Positions 29,064 through 37,679 of a stretch of DNA of 64,000 nt are shown here, piece by piece. The DNA comes from Mycobacterium shimoidei (GTDB taxonomy: Bacteria > Actinomycetota > Actinomycetes > Mycobacteriales > Mycobacteriaceae): contig LQPU01000062.1 in the NCBI GenBank assembly GCA_002101905.1, positions 108,868-172,867 on the forward strand, read 5' to 3'. The position numbers were made by a program, and so were the translations under genes. How positions within the stretch are numbered: position 1 is the first letter of the stretch; each line of letters opens with the position of its first letter. The notes beneath the pieces were generated by a model. It saw only the letters and a list, made by a program, of their open reading frames with translations. It made no database searches and had not been told where the DNA came from.

Positions 29064-29174
29064 GCTCACCCGAAGCGACCCAGTCGGTCATGCCGCGGGC
29101 CTAAAAGAGGGTACAGCCTGGCCCGCAGGCCCACCAAACCCGCCCGCTCATCGCGCCCGCCGTAATCTGGGTGG

Positions 29175-29891
29175 GTGCCTGACACGGATCGGTTGTACTT
29201 TCGCCAGCTGCTCTCCGGCCGCGATTTCGCCGCCGGCGACATGTTCGCGATGCAGATGCGCAACTTCGCCTATTTGATCGGTGATCGCCAGACCGGCGAC
29301 GCCGTCGTGGTCGACCCCGCCTATGCCGCCGGCGATCTGCTCGACGCGCTCGAAGCCGACGGCATGCACCTGTCCGGAGTGCTGGTCACCCACCACCACC
29401 CCGATCACGTCGGCGGCTCGATGATGGGCTTCGAACTCAAAGGGCTGGCCGAACTGCTGGAGCGCGCCAGCGTGCCTGTGCACGTCAATACCCATGAGGC
29501 GCAATGGGTTTCGCGAGTAACTGGGATCAGCATGAACGACCTCACCGCGCACGAGCACGGCGACAAGGTCGACGTCGGCGATATCGCGATCGAACTGTTG
29601 CACACCCCCGGTCACACGCCGGGCAGCCAGTGCTTTTTGCTCGACGGGCGCCTGGTCGCCGGCGACACGCTGTTTTTGGAAGGCTGCGGGCGCACCGACT
29701 TCCCCGGCGGCGACTCCGACGCGATGTACCGCAGCCTGCAGCAGCTGGCCCAGCTCCCCGGTGACCCCACGGTGTTTCCCGGGCACTGGTATTCGGCCGA
29801 ACCCAGCGCTTCGCTGTCCGAGGTCAAGCGATCCAACTATGTCTACCGGCCGGCCAACCTCGAACAGTGGCGAATGCTGATGGGCGGCTAG
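29175..29891 (+). CDS. Metallo-beta-lactamase-fold hydrolase (Rv0634c-like, glyoxalase II type)
   Basis: A 238-aa MBL-fold hydrolase. The metal motif HHHPDH (His73-His78), the HTPGHTPGS His, the GDTLF Asp and the FPGHW His complete a binuclear site. It resembles glyoxalase II and persulfide dioxygenase-type enzymes; mycobacteria lack glutathione, so a mycothiol-linked or other thioester substrate is plausible. GTG 29175 is used. It is divergent from the tRNA/hadABC cluster. Confidence 0.88.
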   Translation: MPDTDRLYFRQLLSGRDFAAGDMFAMQMRNFAYLIGDRQTGDAVVVDPAYAAGDLLDALEADGMHLSGVLVTHHHPDHVGGSMMGFELKGLAELLERASVPVHVNTHEAQWVSRVTGISMNDLTAHEHGDKVDVGDIAIELLHTPGHTPGSQCFLLDGRLVAGDTLFLEGCGRTDFPGGDSDAMYRSLQQLAQLPGDPTVFPGHWYSAEPSASLSEVKRSNYVYRPANLEQWRMLMGG

Positions 29892-29913
29892 CCGGACCTC
29901 TAAGATCCACCAG

Positions 29914-30741
29914 GTGAACTGGGTCCAAGACCGCTGGCACGAGGTGACCGGGGCAAGCTCGACCACCTGGTTGGCGGTCGGCTTGTGGGCGGTGCTCGCG
30001 GTCGGAGTCCTCGCGCTGATCTGGGCAAATCGCCAGGTCCGGCGCCACCGCCGGCTGACAATCGACCAGATCCGTCCGCACGTCGGCGTGTTGATGGAAC
30101 CGCACGCCGCCGACTGGCACGTCATCGAATTCGTGGCCCGCAATTTCGGCAAGACCGCCGCCTACAACATCCGCTTCTCGTTTGTGGAGCGGCCGACCGT
30201 CGCCGCCTACGAGAATTCCTCCAACGGCTACGCGGACGTCGTCGAGCTGCAGCTACCCGAGGAGTTGCCGACTCTGGCGCCTAATCAGGAATGGCGCACG
30301 GTGTGGGATTCGGCGTTTGAGCGCAGCGAGCTCGGCGATGCCATCGAGTCCCGGTTCAGCGGCACCGTCACCTACTACGACCGGCCCGGCGACCCGCCAC
30401 GCTGGAAGTTCTGGCAGCCCCGGCGACGCTCGTTCGAGACCAAGGTGGTGCTGGACTGGGATGCGCTGCCGCCGGTCCAGCGGGTCGAGCTGATGTCGAT
30501 GCACGACCTCGCCAACCGGGAAAAGCTGAAGCTGGAACTGCTGCGCGGCGTGCTGACCTACTTTCACTACGCCAGCACCGAACCCCGCATCGATGTCTTT
30601 CGCGACGAGATCGAACGCATCAATCGCGCGGCCGACGAAACGCGGGAACGGTGGCGCGCCCGTCATCAGCTGGACGACCCGACCGATGTCCATCCACGGC
30701 TGGACGAACCCAAGGCCGCGGCCGGCAAGCATCGGGTCTGA
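29914..30741 (+). CDS. Membrane-anchored protein, Rv0633c-like (function unknown)
   Basis: A 275-aa protein with one N-terminal transmembrane helix (TTWLAVGLWAVLAVGVLALIW, about residues 17-37), then a basic stop-transfer patch (RQVRRHRRL) and a probable beta-rich cytoplasmic domain. It ends in a charged helical tail rich in Arg/Glu. GTG 29914 is the start. It lies between the MBL hydrolase and echA3, as in M. tuberculosis. No functional motif is recognised. Confidence 0.8.
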   Translation: MNWVQDRWHEVTGASSTTWLAVGLWAVLAVGVLALIWANRQVRRHRRLTIDQIRPHVGVLMEPHAADWHVIEFVARNFGKTAAYNIRFSFVERPTVAAYENSSNGYADVVELQLPEELPTLAPNQEWRTVWDSAFERSELGDAIESRFSGTVTYYDRPGDPPRWKFWQPRRRSFETKVVLDWDALPPVQRVELMSMHDLANREKLKLELLRGVLTYFHYASTEPRIDVFRDEIERINRAADETRERWRARHQLDDPTDVHPRLDEPKAAAGKHRV

Positions 30742-30767
30742 CCACCTGTCGTGATTCAATCGACCCC

Positions 30768-31463
30768 ATGAGCGGGCCGGTCAGCTATCGCCACGAGGAA
30801 CCCATCGCCGTCATCACGATGGACGACGGCAAGGTCAACGCGCTGGGCCCGTCGATGCAGCAGGCGCTGCACGAGGCGCTCGACAACGCCGACCGCGACG
30901 ACGTCAGTGCCGTGGTGATCACCGGCAACGACCGGGTGTTCAGCGGCGGATTCGACCTGAAGATCCTGACCTCCGGCGAGGCGCAGCCGGCGCTCGACAT
31001 GCTCAAGGGCGGCTTCGAGCTCAGCCATCGGCTGCTGTCCTACCCCAAGCCGGTGGTGATGGCGTGCACCGGGCACGCGATCGCGATGGGCGCGTTCCTG
31101 TTGTCCAGCGGAGACCATCGGGTGGCCGCCCCGGCCTACAACATCCAGGCCAACGAGGTCGCCATCGGGATGACGATTCCGTATGCGGCGCTGGCGATCA
31201 TGGAGCTGCGCCTGACACCGTCGGCGTATCAGCAGGCGGCCGGGCTGGCGAAGACGTTCTTCGGCGAAACCGCCGTCGCCGCAGGCTTTATCGATGAAAT
31301 CGTGCTGCCCGAGATGGTGATCGACCGCGCTTTGGAAGCCGCCCACGAATTCGCAAATCTGAACCAAAAGGCGCACGCAGCTACGAAGCTGCGGACGCGT
31401 GAGGCAGCGTTAAGCCGCATCCGCGCAGGAATCGACGGTCTGGCGGCGGAATTCGGGGTCTAG
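30768..31463 (+). CDS. echA3: Enoyl-CoA hydratase/isomerase family protein EchA3
   Basis: A 231-aa crotonase-fold protein, the same length as H37Rv EchA3. The oxyanion-hole region is visible as DRVFSGGFDLK, and GHAIAMGAFLLSSGDHRVA is the second conserved block. The position of the canonical first catalytic Glu in that block (GGGxEL in hydratases) is occupied by Phe, so classic enoyl-CoA hydration is doubtful. ATG 30768 is used. It ends the conserved syntenic run before the accessory island. Confidence 0.9.
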   Translation: MSGPVSYRHEEPIAVITMDDGKVNALGPSMQQALHEALDNADRDDVSAVVITGNDRVFSGGFDLKILTSGEAQPALDMLKGGFELSHRLLSYPKPVVMACTGHAIAMGAFLLSSGDHRVAAPAYNIQANEVAIGMTIPYAALAIMELRLTPSAYQQAAGLAKTFFGETAVAAGFIDEIVLPEMVIDRALEAAHEFANLNQKAHAATKLRTREAALSRIRAGIDGLAAEFGV

Positions 31464-31517
31464 TACGGCGGCAATCGCCCCGAGTTTGGAATACCCCGAC
31501 CCGGGTACGCCGGGGGC

Positions 31518-33959
31518 ATGGTGGCCGTCGACCCAATCGCCCAACCCTGGGGCATGCGAACGCCGTACGAACCCGGACAGCCATGGCCGGAGCGCGTCGA
31601 TCATTTTCTGGCCGAGGGCATCACGCCCGAGTCGGTGGACCGGTGGGTGCAGTCGGCGGCGGTGCTGCACTCCAACGGCGACGGGTTGGACATCGCCGTC
31701 AAGGACGGACGCATCGTCGGGGTCCGCGGCCGCGCAGTCGACCGGGTCAACCACGGTCGACTCGACCCCAAGGACTTGTTCGGCTGGCAGGCCAACGCAT
31801 CCCCGGATCGGCTGACCACACCGTACGTGCGCGAAGCGGGTCGGCTGCGCCCCTGCGACTGGGACACCGCGATGAACCGGATCGTCGAGCGCAGCCGCGA
31901 GCTGCTCGACACCCGCGGCCCCAGCTCGATCGGCTTCTACACCTCCGGGCAGCTGTTCCTCGAGGAGTACTACAGCCAAGGCGCCATTGCGCACGGAGCG
32001 ATCGGCACCAACCACGTCGACGGCAACACCCGGCTGTGCACCGCGACTGCCGCTGAGGCGCTGAAGGAATCGTTCGGGTGCGACGGGCAGCCCGGCTCGT
32101 ACACCGACGTCGACCACTCCGACGTGATCGCGCTGTTCGGCCACAACGTCGCCGAGACCCAGACGGTGTTGTGGGCGCGGATGCTGGACCGGCTCGCCGG
32201 CGACAACCCGCCGGCCATCGTGTGCGTCGACCCGCGGCTGACCCCGGTGGCCCTGCACGCCACCGTGCATCTGGCACCGCTGCCGGGCACCAACGTGGCG
32301 ATGATGAACGCTCTGCTGCACGAGATCATCGCCAACGACTGGGTCGACCATGAGTATGTCGAGGCGCACACCGTCGGGTTCCAAGAGTTGGAGAAGCAGG
32401 TTGCCGACTACCCGCCGGAGCGCGCGGCCCAGATCTGCGATGTCAACGTCGACGACATCCGTGCGGCAGCAAGGATTATCGGCACGGCAAAGCGCCTGCT
32501 GTCGACCGTATTGCAGGGCTTCTACCAATCGCACCAGGCCACTGCGGCGGCGGTGCAGGTCAACAACATTCACCTGATTCGCGGCATGCTCGGCAAGCCG
32601 GGCTGCGGGGTGCTGCAGATGAACGGGCAGCCCACCGCGGAGAACACCCGCGAATGCGGAGCCGACGGGGACTTGGCCGGATTCCGCAACTGGGCCAACG
32701 ACGCCCACATAGAACAGCTCGCGAAGTTGTGGAACCTTGAGCCGCAACAGATTCCGCACTACGCGCCGCCCACCCACGCGATGCAGATCTTCCGCTATGC
32801 CGAAGAGGGCACGGTGCAGATGTTGTGGATCACCGCGACCAACCCCGCGGTGTCGTTGCCGGAGCTGTCGCGCATCCGCGACATCTTGGCGCAGAAGCGG
32901 CTCTTCGTGGTGGTGGAAGACATCTTCATGACGGAGACCGCGAAGCTGGCCGACGTGGTGTTGCCGGCCGCGGCGTGGGGTGAGAAGACCGGCGCCTTCA
33001 CCAACGCCGACCGCACCGTGCATCTGTCCGAGAAGGCCGTCGAGCCACCGGGATCGGCGCGCTCGGATTTGGAGATCTTCTTAGACTACGCGCGACGGAT
33101 GGACTTCCGCGACAAGGACGGCCAGCCGTTCCCGCCGTGGACGGATGCCGAGTCGGCGTTCGAGGCGTGGAAACAGTGCAGCGCCGGGCGGCCGTGTGAT
33201 TACACCGGGCTGAGTTACGACAAGCTGCGCGGCGGCAGCGGCATTCAGTGGCCTTGCAATGCCGATCGTCCCGACGGCACCGAACGGTTGTACGCCGGCG
33301 GGAAGTTCTGGGCCGATCCGGATTACTGCGAGGCCTACGGCAAGGATCTGATCACCGGCGCGCCACTCGAGCCGACCGAATACCGGGCGATGAATCCGTC
33401 CGGTAAGGCGATCATCAAGGCCGCGCAATACCTTCCGCCGCACGAGCGCCCGTCGTCGGGATATCCGTTCGCCTTGATCACCGGCCGCACCCTGTATCAC
33501 TTCCACACCCGTACGAAAACCGCTCGCGCGCCGCAACTTCAGCGTGCCGCACCCCAGGTGTGGGTGGAGGTGTCCGAGGGCGATGCCCGCCGTCTCGGCA
33601 TCCGGGAGGGCGATCTGGTCGAGGTGAGCACCCCGCGGGGTTGCATCATCTGCGCCGCGCGGGTCAGCGGCATTCGCGACGGGGTGTTGTTCGTGCCGTT
33701 CCACTACGGGTATTGGGACACCGACGGGCACGACCATCACCGGGCCGGCAACGAGCTGACGCTCACCGACTGGGATCCGGTGTCCAAGCAGCCGATCTTC
33801 AAGACGGCTGCGGCACAGTTGCGGCGCCGGGGCGCCACCACCAACGGACCTGCCGCGGCGCCGACCACGACGGCGTCGGCGCCGGTGAACGGTCAGGTGC
33901 CGGCGACCGTCGGCGGTGCGGATGCCACCGTGACCGAGGTGATGGCGGGTCAGTCATGA
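31518..33959 (+). CDS. Molybdopterin oxidoreductase, NasA/Nap-like, lacking N-terminal Fe-S cysteines
   Basis: An 813-aa molybdopterin-guanine-dinucleotide oxidoreductase of the assimilatory nitrate reductase/formate dehydrogenase superfamily. Domains run from the N-terminal cap through the Molybdopterin domain (about residues 100-500) to the C-terminal Molydop_binding domain (VWVEVSEGDARRLGIREGD). The likely Mo-ligand Cys174 is kept in GNTRLCTATA. Where family members carry Cx2Cx3C for a 4Fe-4S cluster, this protein has Ala48, His51 and Asp55 (AAVLHSNGDG). No separate Fe-S or haem subunit is nearby. The final 40 residues are Ala/Thr-rich. Its stop overlaps the next gene (ATGA). Substrate unknown. 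Confidence 0.88.
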   Translation: MVAVDPIAQPWGMRTPYEPGQPWPERVDHFLAEGITPESVDRWVQSAAVLHSNGDGLDIAVKDGRIVGVRGRAVDRVNHGRLDPKDLFGWQANASPDRLTTPYVREAGRLRPCDWDTAMNRIVERSRELLDTRGPSSIGFYTSGQLFLEEYYSQGAIAHGAIGTNHVDGNTRLCTATAAEALKESFGCDGQPGSYTDVDHSDVIALFGHNVAETQTVLWARMLDRLAGDNPPAIVCVDPRLTPVALHATVHLAPLPGTNVAMMNALLHEIIANDWVDHEYVEAHTVGFQELEKQVADYPPERAAQICDVNVDDIRAAARIIGTAKRLLSTVLQGFYQSHQATAAAVQVNNIHLIRGMLGKPGCGVLQMNGQPTAENTRECGADGDLAGFRNWANDAHIEQLAKLWNLEPQQIPHYAPPTHAMQIFRYAEEGTVQMLWITATNPAVSLPELSRIRDILAQKRLFVVVEDIFMTETAKLADVVLPAAAWGEKTGAFTNADRTVHLSEKAVEPPGSARSDLEIFLDYARRMDFRDKDGQPFPPWTDAESAFEAWKQCSAGRPCDYTGLSYDKLRGGSGIQWPCNADRPDGTERLYAGGKFWADPDYCEAYGKDLITGAPLEPTEYRAMNPSGKAIIKAAQYLPPHERPSSGYPFALITGRTLYHFHTRTKTARAPQLQRAAPQVWVEVSEGDARRLGIREGDLVEVSTPRGCIICAARVSGIRDGVLFVPFHYGYWDTDGHDHHRAGNELTLTDWDPVSKQPIFKTAAAQLRRRGATTNGPAAAPTTTASAPVNGQVPATVGGADATVTEVMAGQS

Positions 33960-34435
33960 AACTCAAGTTGGCCATTCGCGAGTTGCACCGCGCCGAACGC
34001 CACCTGGCCCATGAACTCAACGTGATCGCGGCACGCCATCGCAGCGACCAGGACATCTACCACATCGCCCACGACTTGGCCGGCTGGTCGCGGGGTCATC
34101 TGACCGAGCTGGCCAAGCACGGCCGCCATTATGGTCTGCGGCTATCGGCGCGACCGCGAACCGGCGCGTTGACCGGATTCCTGCAGTCATGGGTGAGCGG
34201 CCTGCTGCGACGGCGTCCCGAGCCGGGGCTACTGCTGCTGGCTGACCTGCGGCGCATCCACCGGATGGCCGCCGGCGCGTCGGTCGATTGGGAGCTGCTC
34301 GGACAGGCCGCTCAGGCCGCCAAAGACACCGAGTTGCTCGAACTGACGTCGCGGTGTCACCCGGAAACGCTACGCCAAATGCGTTGGGCCAACGCGATGC
34401 TCAAGGAACTTTCGCCGCAGGTGCTGGCCAGCTAG
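33956..34435 (+). CDS. Helical His-rich partner of the molybdopterin oxidoreductase (unknown)
   Basis: A 159-aa all-alpha protein whose start codon overlaps the oxidoreductase stop by 4 bases, so the two are translationally coupled. The first 65 residues are rich in His and Glu (RELHRAERHLAHELN, HHIAHD-type spacing in DIYHIAHDLAGW), which suggests a ferritin-like or metal/cofactor-binding bundle. No named family is recognised with confidence. It is convergent with the patatin gene, overlapping by 4 bases. Confidence 0.75.
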   Translation: MKLKLAIRELHRAERHLAHELNVIAARHRSDQDIYHIAHDLAGWSRGHLTELAKHGRHYGLRLSARPRTGALTGFLQSWVSGLLRRRPEPGLLLLADLRRIHRMAAGASVDWELLGQAAQAAKDTELLELTSRCHPETLRQMRWANAMLKELSPQVLAS

Positions 34436-35451
34436 CTTCTCGGCCGCCAGTAGTGCTCGAAATAATCCTCCCAGTCCCAATAGGACAGGAACGTCACCGC
34501 CGCTTCGTGGCCGCGGTCGTAGAGCGCGTCCATTTGCCGCCGGGAGATCTTGAAGTCGAGAAAGCCGACGTCGGTCGAGTCGACGCGGATCGCCCGCGCA
34601 CTGACCCAGGGTTGGTTCAGGTAGGCCTGGTCATGGCCGACGATCATCGTGGTGATCAGATCTTCGAGCAGGGTGGTACCGCCGATCCAATGCAGTGGCG
34701 CCAGGCCCGGAATGATTTTGTCGTTGCCCTCCGGCAGATTCGGCAGCACGGTGATGCCGAATGTCGGCCAGCGTGGCGGTTTGCCGTCGGGGCGGGCGAA
34801 TGAGTCGACTGGGAAGTTCGATAGCAGCCCGCCGTCGACGAGCGTGGAGGTGGTGCCGCTGGCGCTTTTCAACTTGGCGACGCGGAAGAAGAACGGAATC
34901 GACATCGAGGCCCGCACCGCGTCGGCGACCTGCTGCTCGTCGGGGTCGAGGCCATAAAGCCTGCGGTAGTCCCAGGGCAGGCGCACCATCTGCCCGGTGG
35001 TCACGTCGGCCACCGTGACCACCAGCTTGTAGCGCCGCTCGGGCAGCAGGGTGTCGTCGTCGACGGCAAGGTCGCCGAACGTGCTGACGCCGAGGTTTTT
35101 CAGCTGGCTGCGGATCCAGTCGTGCGCGAAATCCCCTTTGTAGATGCCTTCTTCGCTGAGCAGACTCCATGCGGACCCGAGTATCGGGATGGGAACGGTC
35201 CGGTCGAGGAACTTGCGGTAGGGCACCGTCATCGCCATTTCCTTGACCTGCTCGGGGGTGAGCTGAGAGTTGCCCCGGGTGCCGGCCGCGAGGATCGCGC
35301 CGACGACCGAGCCGGCCGACGTGCCGGATACCCGCTGAATCGAATACCCGGCTTCCATCAGCGCGACAATCGCACCGACCAGTCCGATGCCTTTCACGCC
35401 GCCGCCGGACAGCACAAGATCCGCCTTCAGCGGGTTCTCCGAGCTGGTCAT
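34432..35451 (-). CDS. Patatin-like phospholipase
   Basis: A 339-aa patatin-family lipid acyl hydrolase with a Ser-Asp dyad. The glycine-rich oxyanion loop LSGGGVKGIG (residues 14-23), nucleophile GTSAG (Ser45) and catalytic Asp in DGGLLSNFP are all present. No signal peptide is seen. ATG 35451 lies 4 bases after the cyanase stop, placing it last in a five-gene reverse-strand operon. Confidence 0.9.
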   Translation of the reverse strand: MTSSENPLKADLVLSGGGVKGIGLVGAIVALMEAGYSIQRVSGTSAGSVVGAILAAGTRGNSQLTPEQVKEMAMTVPYRKFLDRTVPIPILGSAWSLLSEEGIYKGDFAHDWIRSQLKNLGVSTFGDLAVDDDTLLPERRYKLVVTVADVTTGQMVRLPWDYRRLYGLDPDEQQVADAVRASMSIPFFFRVAKLKSASGTTSTLVDGGLLSNFPVDSFARPDGKPPRWPTFGITVLPNLPEGNDKIIPGLAPLHWIGGTTLLEDLITTMIVGHDQAYLNQPWVSARAIRVDSTDVGFLDFKISRRQMDALYDRGHEAAVTFLSYWDWEDYFEHYWRPRS

Positions 35452-35455
35452 ATCG

Positions 35456-35911
35456 TCAACCTTCGCCCGAAACCCATTCGTAGGGAAGGAATTTCCCGTC
35501 GAACGTCACCACGACACGGTCCCCGGACGGGTGCGACTTCTTTTGCAGGTCGACGCTGAAGTTGATGGCGCTCATGATGCCGTCGCCGAACTGCTCGTGA
35601 ATGAGCTCTTTGAGCGCCGGGCCGTAGACCTGCAGGGCTTCGTAGAAGCGGTAGATGGTCGGATCGGTGGGCACCGCGGTCGGTAACCCGCCCCGCATCG
35701 GCGGGGCGGCCAGCACCGCCACGACGGACTCGTCGAGGCCCAGCATCTCGACGAGCACCTTGCCCAATTCGGCGGGGATCGGCTGTTGGCCCAGCAGCGC
35801 CGAGGTGGTCCACACCACCGGCCGGCCGATGGCGTCGGCCAGCTGCTGCCAGCTCAGGCCCTTGGCCAGTCGTGCGGCGATGATCTGTTCGGTGATCTCG
35901 TTTCGGGTCAT
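35456..35911 (-). CDS. cynS: Cyanate hydratase (cyanase)
   Basis: A 151-aa decameric enzyme converting cyanate and bicarbonate to ammonia and CO2. The N-terminal HTH-like domain (GLSWQQLADAIGRPVVWTTS, ALLGQQPIPA) and the catalytic domain are complete. The active-site residues Arg88 and Glu91 (TIYRFYEALQVYG) and Ser114 (GDGIMSAINF) match the E. coli triad Arg96-Glu99-Ser122. ATG 35911 has GGAG overlapping the end of the methyltransferase gene. No carbonic anhydrase (cynT) or cyanate transporter (cynX) adjoins it. Confidence 0.96.
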   Translation of the reverse strand: MTRNEITEQIIAARLAKGLSWQQLADAIGRPVVWTTSALLGQQPIPAELGKVLVEMLGLDESVVAVLAAPPMRGGLPTAVPTDPTIYRFYEALQVYGPALKELIHEQFGDGIMSAINFSVDLQKKSHPSGDRVVVTFDGKFLPYEWVSGEG

Positions 35912-35913
35912 GT

Positions 35914-36684
35914 TCACTCCGGCTTCGTTGCGGTCACCAATCGGGTGGAAACCCACGGGCCGCCGAACCACATGCGCCAACCGAGGTTGCGGCGCCGCAC
36001 ATCACGCCAGCCCAACTCGCGCAAGTGATCGGCGTGTTGGCGGGTCTCCCACAAATCCGCGATAGCCAAACGACCACCGGGACGCAACACCCGGACCGCC
36101 TCCAGCAGCGCCTGCCGGCGCCCGGCGTGAGTCGGAATGTTGTGGATGGCAAGGTTACTCACGACCACGTCGAAGCTGTTGTCGTCGAACGGGAGCGCAG
36201 TCATGTCGGCGGTGCGCACTTCGATGCGGTCGGTCACGTTTTCCAGGTCGGCGTTTTTCAGCGTGGCCGACGGCGAGTTGTCGGTCTGGTCGGGGCGCCA
36301 CAAGTCGATACCGATTGCACGCCCATGGGGCAGCCGCTTGGCCACGGCCAGCAGCACCGCGCCGCGGCCACAGCCCATGTCGAGCACCGTCTCGTCGCCC
36401 CGCAGCCGCAGCTCGTCGAGGATGCGGCTCCATACGACGAATTTGCCGGCTTTCGTCGCATAGATGTAAACCGCTGTGTTGGCAATGATTCCGAGGCCGC
36501 CTGCGCCGGCCAGCGCTGCCGTGCGGCGTCGACCACGGCGCCAGCTGATCCCCGACCATGCCAGCAGCGCGCCCGCCAGCGCGCCCAGGCCCACCGCCTG
36601 TCCCCGCGCCGACACGGTCTTGAACGACCCGTCGATCCCGTAATCGCCCTTGGGTTTGTGCACCGGGACCGCTGCGTGGGCCAT
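35914..36684 (-). CDS. Class I SAM-dependent methyltransferase with N-terminal hydrophobic segments
   Basis: A protein of about 256 aa. The SAM-binding motif is VLDMGCGRGAVL, followed by IGIDLW, ADMTALPFDDNSFDVVVSN and the LRPGGRLAIADLWE strand. Two hydrophobic stretches near the N-terminus (GLGALAGALLAW and TAALAGAGGLGIIANTAVYI) suggest membrane association, so a lipid or hydrophobic acceptor is possible. ATG 36684 is preceded by GAGGAG; GTG 36690 is an alternative. It lies 2 bases upstream of cynS. Confidence 0.85.
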   Translation of the reverse strand: MAHAAVPVHKPKGDYGIDGSFKTVSARGQAVGLGALAGALLAWSGISWRRGRRRTAALAGAGGLGIIANTAVYIYATKAGKFVVWSRILDELRLRGDETVLDMGCGRGAVLLAVAKRLPHGRAIGIDLWRPDQTDNSPSATLKNADLENVTDRIEVRTADMTALPFDDNSFDVVVSNLAIHNIPTHAGRRQALLEAVRVLRPGGRLAIADLWETRQHADHLRELGWRDVRRRNLGWRMWFGGPWVSTRLVTATKPE

Positions 36685-36712
36685 GGTCACATCTCCTCTT
36701 CTAGCGGGGAAT

Positions 36713-37228
36713 TCACCAGCGTCCGTGGTGGACGACCTCGTCGAACGGCCGTCGATTCGGTTTGCGGATCGGCTTGAGCGGGCGGTCGGCGGGATGGCCG
36801 ATCCCCAGCAGGTAAGCCACCAGGTAGCCGTCGGGAACGCCCAGGATGGCGCGCGCCTTGTCCTGGTCGCCCACCGACGAGTGGCCCGTGCCGAGTCCCA
36901 GGTCGGTCGCCGCGATCATCATCGCCATCGTCGCCTGCCCGACGTCGTACTGGTCGGTGACCTTGCGGCGCTCGTTCGGCGGGACCGGTATCACCAGTGC
37001 GATGGCAGCTGCGGCCGAGGCGATATGACCGGCGCCCTGCCACACCGTGGACAGTTCCTGCAGTTGTTCGCGGTCGGTGACGACGACGAAGTCCCACGGC
37101 TGGCGGTTTTTCGCCGACGGCGCCCGCCAGCCGGCCTCGGCGATGCGGTTCAGATCGTCGTCGGACACCGGGTCCGGTGTGTACTGGCGCACGTTGCGCC
37201 GGGCACGGATCGCATCCCAAGCTTCCAT
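36713..37228 (-). CDS. Nitroreductase-family flavoprotein
   Basis: A 171-aa FMN-dependent oxidoreductase of the nitroreductase superfamily. The flavin phosphate-binding N-terminus (AIRARRNVRQYTPDPV) and the RAPSAKNRQPW loop are visible, followed by ATDLGLGTGHSSVGD and the LGIGHPADRPLKP segment. GAGGAG precedes ATG 37228. It is part of the operon membrane protein-nitroreductase-methyltransferase-cynS-patatin. Substrate unknown; F420 or ThiF-like roles are not suggested. Confidence 0.88.
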   Translation of the reverse strand: MEAWDAIRARRNVRQYTPDPVSDDDLNRIAEAGWRAPSAKNRQPWDFVVVTDREQLQELSTVWQGAGHIASAAAAIALVIPVPPNERRKVTDQYDVGQATMAMMIAATDLGLGTGHSSVGDQDKARAILGVPDGYLVAYLLGIGHPADRPLKPIRKPNRRPFDEVVHHGRW

Positions 37229-37252
37229 TCGATCTCCTCTCCGGCAGCGCGC

Positions 37253-37594
37253 CTAGTGCAAGACTTTCAGCGCGATGAGGTACACCGCCGCGAGGCCCAG
37301 CGCGCCGATGAATGGCCAGCCGATCACGATTTTGCCGCGAACTGTCGAGACGAGCATGGCGACAGATGTCAGCAGTAGGACCACGCCCACACCGATCCAC
37401 ATCGTGAGCATGGCCGGCCAAACGTGATAGCTGGCGTCGCACGCGGCGTCATAACAGGCGTCGGTGGCCATGCCGAAGAAACCGGCGAACATCGCCTCAA
37501 TGGAGCCGACCACCAGCAAAACCACGTAGAGCAGGTAGCCGACGATGTTCCACACGACCGTTGCTCGGGAGGTTGCCGCGGACACGTGAGGCAC
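37253..37594 (-). CDS. Small integral membrane protein
   Basis: A 113-aa protein with three predicted transmembrane helices (NIVGYLLYVVLLVVGSIEAM, WPAMLTMWIGVGVVLLLTSV, GWPFIGALGLAAVYLIAL). Between the first two is a short Cys-containing loop (TDACYDAACDASYHVW). No family is recognised with confidence. It lies 24 bases upstream of the nitroreductase gene and is first in the five-gene reverse operon. It is divergent from recC. Confidence 0.75.
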   Translation of the reverse strand: MPHVSAATSRATVVWNIVGYLLYVVLLVVGSIEAMFAGFFGMATDACYDAACDASYHVWPAMLTMWIGVGVVLLLTSVAMLVSTVRGKIVIGWPFIGALGLAAVYLIALKVLH

Positions 37595-37679
37595 TCATCC
37601 AGCTTTGCATAGCACCGTCACGCGTCCAGACACCAAACCGGCCACCACTGTCGGTGGGGCCGTCTATGGTGGCAGCGCA

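Noticed and set aside
31410..33023. 537-codon open frame on the - strand
   Set aside because: Antisense to the molybdopterin oxidoreductase, with no recognisable domain or ribosome-binding site.
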